This document shows, piece by piece, positions 8,686 through 14,500 of a stretch of 15,065 nt of DNA (its first letter is position 1; each line of letters opens with the position of its first letter). The notes under the pieces are model-generated. The model was not told where the DNA came from and ran no database searches. It saw only the letters and a program-made list of their open reading frames with translations. This DNA comes from Rectinema sp003452735 (lineage in GTDB: Bacteria; Spirochaetota; Spirochaetia; Treponematales; Rectinemataceae). The stretch spans positions 1 to 15,065 of the forward strand of contig DAOOGR010000042.1 of assembly GCA_035415815.1 (NCBI GenBank), given 5' to 3'. A program made the position numbers and the translations under genes.

Positions 8686-8740
8686 AATAGAATTATAATT
8701 AAAATAATAGTAATGTTTGCATTGCGGAATAGAATCCGAC

Positions 8741-8746
8741 ATTATA
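8741..8746 (-). promoter_or_regulatory. -10-like box for lon
   Basis: A perfect TATAAT on the - strand would start transcription about 60 nt upstream of the lon ATG. No recognisable -35 element stands 16-18 nt upstream, so an activator, an alternative sigma factor or chance are all possible. Confidence 0.3.
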
Positions 8747-8843
8747 AATGTACGGAAAATTAAGGCTATTCGGCAAGGATTCTTCGAGTCTGCTACCTCA
8801 TCTTCTCTTAAGAATGGAGAGTGTATCGCGCGCTTTATACGAA

Positions 8844-8880
8844 TTCCCAATATTGGCTTGTACAGATCCAATATTGGGAA
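8844..8880. repeat. Perfect 13-bp inverted repeat upstream of lon
   Basis: The arms TTCCCAATATTGG (8844-8856) and CCAATATTGGGAA (8868-8880) are exact reverse complements separated by 11 nt. Each arm also contains the self-palindrome CCAATATTGG. There is no T-run on either side, so it does not look like an intrinsic terminator. Arm length and position, about 170-210 nt upstream of the lon ATG, would suit a repressor operator or a cruciform. It does not match the CIRCE heat-shock operator (TTAGCACTC-N9-GAGTGCTAA). Confidence 0.7.
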
Positions 8881-8984
8881 CATTATTTTGAATTCCAGCC
8901 ATTTATCGAAATGGAGTCTTTCTTTGATATCGTATATGTTATGCCCAAATCCAATGATTCGCTCTTCCAAAAAGACTATTTTGC

Positions 8985-9014
8985 TTGACTCATTTGGCTG
9001 CCTTATGCTAGTGT
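8985..9014 (+). promoter_or_regulatory. Probable promoter of tRNA-Val
   Basis: TTGACT (8985-8990) is followed after 18 nt by TAGTGT (9009-9014), with TGC directly before the -10 giving an extended -10 element. Transcription would start near 9020, about 20 nt before the mature tRNA 5' end. Confidence 0.45.
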
Positions 9015-9040
9015 TCAGCCGCTGCACAAATGGATAGTTT

Positions 9041-9114
9041 GGGCGCTTGGCTCAGTTGGTCAGAGCGGCTGGTTTACACCCAGTAGGTCGGCGGTTCAAA
9101 TCCGTCAGCGCCCA
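9041..9114 (+). tRNA. tRNA-Val (anticodon TAC)
   Basis: A full cloverleaf of 74 nt can be drawn. The 7-bp acceptor stem is GGGCGCT (9041-9047) with AGCGCCC (9107-9113), followed by discriminator A9114. The D-arm is GCTC/GAGC. The anticodon stem is GCTGG/CCAGT (one G-T pair) with loop TTTACAC, giving anticodon TAC at 9075-9077. The variable loop is AGGTC, and the T-arm GGCGG/CCGTC carries loop TTCAAAT. TAC reads GTA and probably the other valine codons. The 3' CCA is not encoded (the next bases are TAA), so it must be added by a nucleotidyltransferase. The gene is intact although a tyrosine recombinase gene begins 78 nt downstream, as expected if the 3' end served as an attachment site and was regenerated on integration. 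Confidence 0.97.
9091..9114 (+). other. Presumed left attachment site (3' end of tRNA-Val)
   Basis: Tyrosine recombinases encoded directly downstream of a tRNA gene usually cross over within the T-arm to 3' end and rebuild the tRNA. The core here is therefore inferred to lie in the T-arm and acceptor strand. I saw no second copy of this segment on either strand elsewhere in the window, so the right end and the exact core length are undetermined. Confidence 0.4.
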
Positions 9115-9124
9115 TAAGGAATTA

Positions 9125-9195
9125 CATGATATTGCATTGCCAAAATCGGACTGTCACTAAGAAAGTGTCACCAATTCTTGGGAGGCAATATCATG
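9125..9195 (+). repeat. 11-bp inverted repeat flanking the integrase leader and covering its start codon
   Basis: CATGATATTGC (9125-9135) is the exact reverse complement of GCAATATCATG (9185-9195). The right arm ends in the integrase ATG (9193-9195) and begins at the last base of its ribosome site. In the mRNA the arms could pair and hide the start codon; in DNA they could be binding sites for the recombinase or a directionality factor. Between them TGTCAC occurs twice in direct orientation (9152-9157 and 9166-9171). Confidence 0.65.
9180..9185 (+). promoter_or_regulatory. Ribosome binding site fixing the integrase start
   Basis: GGGAGG lies 7 nt before the ATG at 9193. The TTG at 9178 that opens the same frame overlaps this site and is not a plausible start. 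Confidence 0.75.
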
Positions 9196-10578
9196 TCGAA
9201 AACTAGAAAGAATTCTGGAATTACTTACAGTCTTTACAAGCGACCAACTTCTGCAAAACATAGACTATTCTATATAAAGTTTTGGGATGAAGATAAAGTA
9301 AACTTTCTAACAAGATCTGCAAAGACTGAAGACGAAAAAGAAGCGCATGCAGAAGCAGGGAGAATTCTTGGAGAAGAAGACCTCAAAGCATTAGCATTGC
9401 AAAAGCGCATTGAGCGCTCAAAAGAGCAACAGGAAAAGCGCAGGCTTGAAGCGGAGCTAAAGGCATTACAGGGTACAGAAGCAGATAGAATTGCTGGTCT
9501 TTCGGTAAATGAGGCCTTGAAAATATTTTGGGATCCAGAGCGTTCGCCATATCTTCAGGATTTGAAAGATGCTGGTAGACTGCTATCAAACCATTACATT
9601 AATGAAAATAAAAGAAATATAATTAAATACCTTTCAAAGTATGGTCCATTCAATTCGATCAAAATGAAGGATATCAGTTTCGCATTTATAGACGAATTCT
9701 TTAGGCACGCAAGGCATAATGGGCTGTCACGATATACAATAAACTCTATTCTTAATACAATGCGTGCTCCTTGTACTTGGATATCAGCACGAGGCGCAAT
9801 GTCTCAAATATCCTTTAAGGGAATAACTTTGCCTGAAAAAAAGGCAAGAGAGCGGGGCCTCATAACACCTCAGGAGCTAGAAAAAATCCTTGCTTTAGAA
9901 ACCGCGCCAGTGTGGTTTACAAAGGATACAAATGAAGCTCGGATTGATACTAAACCGCGCCCCCGCTTACCAAATAGCAAAAAGAATAAAGGAGATCCGC
10001 CTTTAATAGGTTTACGTGAAAAGCTTGCGATCGTTATAGGCGCTCTTACAGGCATGAGGCTAGGTGAAATTAGAGCATTGCGCTGGAAGGATGTTGACCT
10101 TGAACAAGGAATTATTTCAGTCAGTGCGACATGGGCTGATGAAGATAAACACCTTAAGCAACCAAAAGCTGGATCAAGCAGAAATGTAGTTATTTCTGCA
10201 AGTCTAGAAAAGATGCTAATTGAAGCAAGAAAGACAGCACAAGAGCTCGGAGCTGCAAACGATGAGAGCTTTGTGTTATTCAACCCCGCTGATCCAGGAA
10301 AGCCTATATCTGAAACCACCATTAAAAGGGCATGGAATCGAATACTGCGAGCAATTGGAATAAGTGAAGAAGAGCAAAAGAAAAGAAATCTAGTATTTCA
10401 TGGATTAAGGCACTTTTATGCAACGCGACTTGTAGATTCGGGTTTAGAGCCACAAGAGGCAGCAAAATTAACTGGGCACCGTATACTTGCTACTCTTGGC
10501 CGGTATTCGAACCATATACAGAAAGAAACATTGCAGAAGGCAAGAAATATTTTAGACAAAACACTTTATAATGAATAA
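9193..10578 (+). CDS. int: Tyrosine recombinase / integrase of a tRNA-Val-associated element
   Basis: Site-specific recombinase of 461 aa expected to catalyse integration and excision between the tRNA 3' end and the element's own site. The N-terminal 45 residues could form an arm-type DNA-binding domain (FYIKFWDED and the following strand), followed by a charged helical linker (45-100). The core-binding SAM-like domain spans about 103-215 and the catalytic domain about 222-450. The catalytic set is complete: Arg289 (TGMRLGEIRALRW), Lys325 (KQPKAGSSR), His403 and Arg406 (HGLRH), His429 (TGHR) and nucleophile Tyr438 (GRYSN). A proline-rich, basic insertion lies at about 250-272 within the catalytic domain before the first Arg. 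The start at ATG 9193 is set by GGGAGG 7 nt upstream. Its position 78 nt after tRNA-Val, reading away from it, indicates tRNA-site integration. Confidence 0.93.
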   Translation: MSKTRKNSGITYSLYKRPTSAKHRLFYIKFWDEDKVNFLTRSAKTEDEKEAHAEAGRILGEEDLKALALQKRIERSKEQQEKRRLEAELKALQGTEADRIAGLSVNEALKIFWDPERSPYLQDLKDAGRLLSNHYINENKRNIIKYLSKYGPFNSIKMKDISFAFIDEFFRHARHNGLSRYTINSILNTMRAPCTWISARGAMSQISFKGITLPEKKARERGLITPQELEKILALETAPVWFTKDTNEARIDTKPRPRLPNSKKNKGDPPLIGLREKLAIVIGALTGMRLGEIRALRWKDVDLEQGIISVSATWADEDKHLKQPKAGSSRNVVISASLEKMLIEARKTAQELGAANDESFVLFNPADPGKPISETTIKRAWNRILRAIGISEEEQKKRNLVFHGLRHFYATRLVDSGLEPQEAAKLTGHRILATLGRYSNHIQKETLQKARNILDKTLYNE

Positions 10579-10761
10579 TTAGATTGTTAATGCCTTATGC
10601 TCTTAATCCTTGTTAATACTGAGATTCAGAATCTATAAGCCATACTGCAGGATAGGCAGGTATTACTACCACTGAAGAAGTGCCGGTCTTTGTTTTAATC
10701 TTTATAAGATAAATATTTGTATAATGCGCTCTCCTGTCAGGCATGATATATTCTTAAGGAC

Positions 10762-10779
10762 TTCGGATAAAATACCGAA
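10762..10779 (-). terminator. Weak hairpin just after the caspase-FGE stop
   Basis: TTCGG (10762-10766) and CCGAA (10775-10779) could form a 5-bp stem with an 8-nt loop directly beyond the stop codon at 10781-10783. The following - strand sequence has no real T-run, so termination here is doubtful. Confidence 0.2.
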
Positions 10780-10780
10780 A

Positions 10781-13576
10781 TTATTGTCTTCGCGCGACAC
10801 GGAAACCGAGAGTCATTTTCGATGTAGTAGAAATATTTTTACTTCTAGATGAAATGCTGCAAGAATAGGGTGCCGTGGAAAGATAGTCACCTCCCCGAAT
10901 CACACGCGAATTTCCATTAGGATTTCCTGTGGGGTCTCTCTGAGACTCGGAAATATACAATCCATAATAATCCCAACACCATTCGTCTACATTACCCGAC
11001 ATATCGTAGATACCAAGCTCATTTGCATCTTTTGAGCCAACGGGATGTGCATGATACCCCGAATTTAAATTATCCCAACCTACCCAATCGAGACCACTTG
11101 AGCCTGAATAAGGGTAGTTATTGGATTTTTTTCCACCTCTCGCTGCATACTCCCACTCCGCCTCTGTGGGCAGTCGATAGCCATTCTTTGAAAAATCCGC
11201 CACTACCTCTCTATTTGATGCTATTTCATAGACAGGTTCAAGCTGTTCCTTGGCTGAAAGTTTATTGCAGAATTCAATAGCATCATACCAGCTCACATTG
11301 ACTACTGGATAATCATCAGAGAATACTAATCCCTCAGATAATCCCTGAGATTTCATAGCGGCACTTCCCATCACTGCTCTGTATTGTCCTTGCGTGACTT
11401 CATATTTCCCAATCCAAAAAGAAGTAATTGTCACTTTATGTATAGGCCTTTCATCTTCATTTCCTGTCATAGAACCCATGGTAAATGTGCCTCCCTCTAC
11501 AAAAACCAATGGTAGAAGTCGTCTCACGGTATCCACTGTAATCATTTCACCAGGAGCAATTTCAACTATTATCCTATTCGCAGATTCTCCCGATCTCTTA
11601 TACTCAAAGACATAGCTGCCGCTTTGAAGCTCAATCTTCGAAGTACCTCTGGGAAGTTTTATTCCATCAAGCCAGAGTTCTGGTTCATTATCCCCGCTCT
11701 CTGCGATAATCTGAAAAAACCCGCTTGTCTCTAACTCATTCCATTTTCCGGGTTCAAAACATGCTAACCGATTTGCATATTCTTGATCAGCTATTACAGA
11801 TCCTGTATTAAGATCGATTATTCTTGCATTCCTAAGGACAATAAAATATCGATTTTGCTCTTTTTGCCGATCAATTCCCCATCGGAGTTCAGCGGTCAGA
11901 GCATTTGTCTTTATTGCGGTATCGATCTTAAGGTAATCAGCTTTGATATCCTGCGACTTTGAAAGATCTGCTTTGAGCTTAAGTCCTGAAATAGGAAGCG
12001 ACGGATCCTTCGAACTCACTATAAAAGGCCAGAACATTGCATTGCGATCATATGTACCAACATCAATAATCACCGAACTACCTGAAACAACCCAGGTCTT
12101 TTCATCGAGAATTTTCAAGGTATCCTGGAGTTGCTGTCTCCAAGATGCAATCTGTTTGTCTTTTTGATCCTGAATCTCAGCCTTTAGCCTTGCAATGTCC
12201 GCATCTTGTGCGACTATGAGCTCCTTTCTCTCCTTATCGATACGAGCAGAAAACATAGCATCCGATTCCCAAGGATCGGGCTGAAAAGAAGAGAGTGAAT
12301 CCAGCTTTACCTGCCATGTCTTTGTCAGACTGGCAGCTGAGATTTCAAGCACTTTGGCATATTCGCTCTCGACTTCTCCAATAGCCTTTTCAAGGCGCTC
12401 TACGGTATCTACAAGAACATCTGGACTTTCACTGAGAGCATTGGCTGCCAGCTTGTCAAGTTCTGCTCTCTTTTCTGCAGCGAGTTGCGCAAGCGCATTC
12501 TGCAAATCTTGTGCAGAAGCCAGATCCTTCTTCCGCTTCTCCTCTAAGGCCTTTGTTTGTGAAGCAATTTCGGCTTGCCTCTGTGCTTGGTCTGCAAGTT
12601 GAGCCGCTTCGAGCTTCTTCGCAGCTTCGATGGCCTGCTGTCTTTGCTGCTCAAGAAGCAGTCTCTGCCTAGTCTCTTCATCCTTAGTGCTATTAATCTG
12701 TGCTTGCAATGCGGCTATTTGCTCTTCGATTGAAGAAAGCTCTGCCGCTGCCTTGTCGCTTGCTTCTTTTGCTCGCTGCGCAAGCAATTCAGGATCGGCA
12801 AAATAGAATGGTTTCGAAAGCCCAATATCCGTACGAGGCCTCTGGTTTCCATTCGTGGCTTCAATGACATCAGCCCTGACCCTTCGCATAAGCTCTGAAA
12901 TCTCTAATCCGGGTTCTGAGAGGTTTTTCAAGAAAGCAGCGGTGAAGATTCCATTTCTCCCTGTGCCATCGGATGCAGTTTCCCCTGGCTCTGTCGCATA
13001 CGAGATAAGAGTCTCGATTTCTTTAGGAGAACTGACGATGCTCAATCCGCGCACTCCACTTCTGCTCGCTCCTGGGAAAGGATTATCTCTGCATGCATCG
13101 AGGAAAATGAGCGCGGTCGACACGTTCGCATCTCGAATGGTATTCAGCACCTGGCTTAATGGCATAGCTCGGCTCCTAACTGTGATTTCGCTCTCGATCC
13201 GCTCACGCACAGGAATAAGGAAGTTTTCTCCTTGAACTTGAACCCCGTGCCCAGAATAATAGAAAAGAGCAACATCCTTGCCCTCAAGAATCTTCTTGAA
13301 CGCTTGAAGCGATTCTTCCATTCCTGCAAGATCAAGATCCTCGCCTTCGATCACTTCAAACCCTAGAACCTTCAATGCTGCGACAACATCCTTGACATCG
13401 TTGACTGGATTATTGAGACGCGGCACATTGGTATAGGCTCCGTTGCCTATCACGAGCGCCGCTCGCTTCTCCTGCGCAGATACACCAAGCAAAAATAGGA
13501 ATAGCATTGCGAATTGTGCCAATTTGCGCAAAAAAGACATGTTTCTTAAGGAAAATGATATCTTTGCATTCAACAT
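10781..13576 (-). CDS. Secreted caspase-like (C14) protease with coiled coil, PEGA-like and FGE/SUMF1 domains
   Basis: A 931-aa protein predicted to be exported. An N-terminal segment with basic residues is followed by a hydrophobic core (about 21-32) and a signal-peptidase-type site near VSA-QEK (34/35). The caspase p20 domain (about 37-255) has the catalytic dyad His110 in YYSGHG and Cys162 in LDACRDNP. A long Ala/Gln/Glu-rich coiled coil follows (about 262-490, broken near 380-390 and 430-440), then a beta-rich region (495-690) whose part at 630-685 (ELWLDGIKLPRGT...) resembles a PEGA surface domain. The C-terminal FGE-sulfatase fold (690-931) contains GGTFTMGS (695-702), GYRLPTEAEWEYAARGG (799-815), SGNVDEW (860-866), RGGDY (894-898) and GFRVARR. 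The paired catalytic cysteines of true formylglycine-generating enzymes seem absent: only Cys906 lies in that segment. The domain may therefore bind rather than modify a partner. Start supported by AGGAG 7 nt upstream. Role unknown. Confidence 0.88.
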   Translation of the reverse strand: MLNAKISFSLRNMSFLRKLAQFAMLFLFLLGVSAQEKRAALVIGNGAYTNVPRLNNPVNDVKDVVAALKVLGFEVIEGEDLDLAGMEESLQAFKKILEGKDVALFYYSGHGVQVQGENFLIPVRERIESEITVRSRAMPLSQVLNTIRDANVSTALIFLDACRDNPFPGASRSGVRGLSIVSSPKEIETLISYATEPGETASDGTGRNGIFTAAFLKNLSEPGLEISELMRRVRADVIEATNGNQRPRTDIGLSKPFYFADPELLAQRAKEASDKAAAELSSIEEQIAALQAQINSTKDEETRQRLLLEQQRQQAIEAAKKLEAAQLADQAQRQAEIASQTKALEEKRKKDLASAQDLQNALAQLAAEKRAELDKLAANALSESPDVLVDTVERLEKAIGEVESEYAKVLEISAASLTKTWQVKLDSLSSFQPDPWESDAMFSARIDKERKELIVAQDADIARLKAEIQDQKDKQIASWRQQLQDTLKILDEKTWVVSGSSVIIDVGTYDRNAMFWPFIVSSKDPSLPISGLKLKADLSKSQDIKADYLKIDTAIKTNALTAELRWGIDRQKEQNRYFIVLRNARIIDLNTGSVIADQEYANRLACFEPGKWNELETSGFFQIIAESGDNEPELWLDGIKLPRGTSKIELQSGSYVFEYKRSGESANRIIVEIAPGEMITVDTVRRLLPLVFVEGGTFTMGSMTGNEDERPIHKVTITSFWIGKYEVTQGQYRAVMGSAAMKSQGLSEGLVFSDDYPVVNVSWYDAIEFCNKLSAKEQLEPVYEIASNREVVADFSKNGYRLPTEAEWEYAARGGKKSNNYPYSGSSGLDWVGWDNLNSGYHAHPVGSKDANELGIYDMSGNVDEWCWDYYGLYISESQRDPTGNPNGNSRVIRGGDYLSTAPYSCSISSRSKNISTTSKMTLGFRVARRQ

Positions 13577-13583
13577 TGGTAGT

Positions 13584-13588
13584 CTCCT
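13584..13588 (-). promoter_or_regulatory. Ribosome binding site of the caspase-FGE gene
   Basis: On the - strand AGGAG lies 7 nt before the ATG at 13576. This favours that start over the in-frame Met13, which would give a more compact signal peptide but lacks a good ribosome site. Confidence 0.7.
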
Positions 13589-13614
13589 AAAATATGTTGA
13601 ATATCTCTTTGATA

Positions 13615-13620
13615 ATTATA
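13615..13620 (-). promoter_or_regulatory. -10-like box of the caspase-FGE gene beside the IS200 end
   Basis: A perfect TATAAT on the - strand would give a 5' leader of about 30-35 nt. The -35 position (about 13638-13643) falls inside the IS200 end hairpin and reads TGGTGG, a poor match. The promoter may therefore be a hybrid made by the insertion or may need an activator. Confidence 0.35.
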
Positions 13621-13634
13621 AACTAAGTAAACAA

Positions 13635-13653
13635 CCACCACCAAAGGTGGTGG
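13635..13653. repeat. IS200 right-end hairpin
   Basis: CCACCACC-AAA-GGTGGTGG gives a perfect 8-bp stem with a 3-nt loop, 2 nt beyond the transposase stop codon. On the - strand it is followed by TTGTTTACTT, so it could also terminate tnpA transcription. Confidence 0.8.
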
Positions 13654-13655
13654 CT

Positions 13656-14114
13656 TTAAGAATCTGGGCTCTCAAAGAGCCCATAATCCTTCGAGTTATT
13701 CTCCTCTTGTTTCTCCCTATCTTCCTGGTATTTTACATAACGACGAATCTTATCTTCGTCCATCCCGATGGTCGTCACACAATATCCCCTACTCCAGAAA
13801 TGATTCCCCCAATATGGCTTCTCCTTGAGTTTCGTATGCCCCTTGAAAAGCGCTATCGCTGTCTTCCCCTTTATAATCCCCATCGCTTCTGATATCGATA
13901 TCCTCGGCGGTATCGTCGCTACCATATGCACATGATCCTTCCTGATGTTGAGCTCCAGTATCTCTATCCCTTTCCATTCGCATACTGCCTTGATCTTATG
14001 CTCTACCATTTTCGCTATATCGCCTTCGAGAATTCGATATCGGTATTTCGGCGTCCATACGATATGATAGCTGCATTGATAGACAACATGCGCAAGCTTC
14101 TTCCACTTCGGCAT
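13656..14114 (-). CDS. tnpA: IS200-type HUH transposase TnpA
   Basis: A 152-aa Y1 transposase that cuts and rejoins single-stranded DNA at the element ends. The family opening KLAHVVYQCSYHIVWTPKYR is followed by the metal-binding HUH motif His61-Val-His63 (KDHVHMV) and the C-terminal segment DKIRRYVKYQ, where Tyr126 is the expected nucleophile and Gln130 the associated metal ligand. The length is typical for an intact TnpA, so the gene is probably functional. The start ATG at 14114 is the only good one: an in-frame TGA lies two codons upstream. The ribosome site AGGAG (14127-14131) is 12 nt from the ATG and is partly covered by the leader hairpin. Confidence 0.92.
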   Translation of the reverse strand: MPKWKKLAHVVYQCSYHIVWTPKYRYRILEGDIAKMVEHKIKAVCEWKGIEILELNIRKDHVHMVATIPPRISISEAMGIIKGKTAIALFKGHTKLKEKPYWGNHFWSRGYCVTTIGMDEDKIRRYVKYQEDREKQEENNSKDYGLFESPDS

Positions 14115-14127
14115 ACCTCATTGTAAC

Positions 14128-14158
14128 TCCTGGCTATCTTACGGCATAGCCAGTCAGG
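14128..14158 (-). promoter_or_regulatory. 5'-UTR hairpin over the tnpA ribosome site
   Basis: In the tnpA mRNA CTGGCTAT (14153-14146) pairs with ATAGCCAG (14137-14130), with an 8-nt loop. An alternative outer pairing of TCCT with AGGA would bury the Shine-Dalgarno sequence AGGAG. Known IS200 elements restrict transposase translation with such a leader structure. Confidence 0.6.
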
Positions 14159-14163
14159 ACATC

Positions 14164-14184
14164 ACCACCGCCAAAGGCGGTGGT
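14164..14184. repeat. IS200 left-end hairpin
   Basis: ACCACCGCC-AAA-GGCGGTGGT gives a perfect 9-bp stem with a 3-nt loop. It matches the right-end hairpin except for a C-G pair replacing an A-T pair in the stem (G14170/C14178), a compensated change that keeps the structure intact. Confidence 0.8.
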
Positions 14185-14255
14185 TTTCCAAGGTCCTAAT
14201 AAAGTTCAAAAGTGAGAGTATTGCAAGATGTGCCATAACAGTCTTTTCTCTGACA

Positions 14256-14462
14256 CTACTTAAAATATGAAGTCCAAATGTATCTTCTGTAAAGTAAATT
14301 GTCCACATAATTTATTCTTATGTTTTTGTAGTGGATATTTAATGAGCATGCCTCCAGCAGTTTGATAGTCTGATTGGTTAGTCCAAAAGCCTCTTTAAAG
14401 CATTGCAAAGGGGTAAAGCCACCAAGGATATTTCGTGGATATGTATTAATACAGTCTTGGAT
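14256..14462 (-). pseudogene. C-terminal fragment of an rve-type (IS30/IS3-like) transposase
   Basis: On the - strand a 68-codon frame ends at TAG (14258-14256) and begins, directly after an in-frame TAA at 14463-14465, with no start codon. It reads INTYPRNILGGFTPLQCFKE near its beginning, close to the conserved tail (N-x-YPRK-x-LG-x-TP...F) of DDE integrase-type transposases of the IS30 or IS3 families. The rest of the gene is missing. The loss of the frame occurs about 15 nt before the probable ISL3 end at 14477, so that element may have inserted into and removed the 5' part. It is too short to encode a working enzyme. Confidence 0.6.
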
Positions 14463-14476
14463 TTATTTAATTTTCT

Positions 14477-14500
14477 GGCGCTTCCGGCTTTAGTGTGGGT
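14477..14500. repeat. Possible terminal inverted repeat of the ISL3 element
   Basis: The stretch beginning GGCGCTTCCGG and ending GTGTGGGT directly follows the ISL3 transposase stop codon. It begins with GGC and ends in GTGTGGGT, as I recall for many ISL3-family ends. The partner repeat is outside the window. Confidence 0.35.

Larger units (their letters stand above)
8674..9040. other. Intergenic region between lon and tRNA-Val
   Basis: This 367-nt stretch holds no convincing gene. It contains the lon ribosome site, a - strand TATAAT at 8741-8746 that could be the lon -10 box (no -35 match at normal spacing), a perfect 13-bp inverted repeat (8844-8880) and a probable tRNA promoter at its right end. 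Open frames cross it on both strands, including 118 codons in frame with lon, but neither has a ribosome site or a recognisable protein. Confidence 0.6.
13631..14188 (-). mobile_element. IS200-type insertion sequence (IS200/IS605 family), apparently complete
   Basis: A single HUH transposase gene is bracketed by two nearly identical hairpins, one directly after its stop (13635-13653) and one about 50 nt before its start (14164-14184). There is no tnpB accessory gene, which defines the IS200 type. These elements move as single-stranded DNA and recognise subterminal hairpins rather than terminal inverted repeats, so exact ends cannot be read off; the limits given are approximate. No target duplication is expected. 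Confidence 0.78.

Noticed and set aside
8674..9027. Lon starting at the ATG at 9027 (900 aa)
   Set aside because: The first 118 residues resemble nothing in Lon; the ATG at 8673 has an ideal ribosome site and matches the family N-terminus.
8717..9037. 106-codon open frame on the + strand between lon and tRNA-Val
   Set aside because: No ribosome site, no recognisable protein, and it overlaps the tRNA promoter region; treated as chance.
9178..9192. TTG start for the integrase
   Set aside because: It overlaps the GGGAGG ribosome site that serves the ATG at 9193.
10670..10700. Possible integrase terminator in the 202-nt gap before the caspase gene
   Set aside because: The stem is only 4 bp (CACT/AGTG) and the T-rich stretch after it is interrupted; not convincing.
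10720..10725. TATAAT on the + strand between integrase and caspase gene
   Set aside because: No -35 at normal spacing and it would only transcribe antisense into the caspase-FGE gene; probably chance in AT-rich DNA.
12354..13235. Long + strand open frames opposite the caspase-FGE gene
   Set aside because: Ser/Ala-rich mirror translations of the coiled-coil and caspase coding strand, without ribosome sites.
10781..13576. Calling the caspase-FGE gene part of a known anti-phage system
   Set aside because: It appears exported, and no companion sensor, nucleotide cyclase, gasdermin or other defence gene is visible beside it.
13635..14184. CRISPR-like repeat array from the two similar GC-rich repeats
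   Set aside because: Only two copies, about 510 nt apart and bracketing a HUH transposase; these are IS200 end hairpins.
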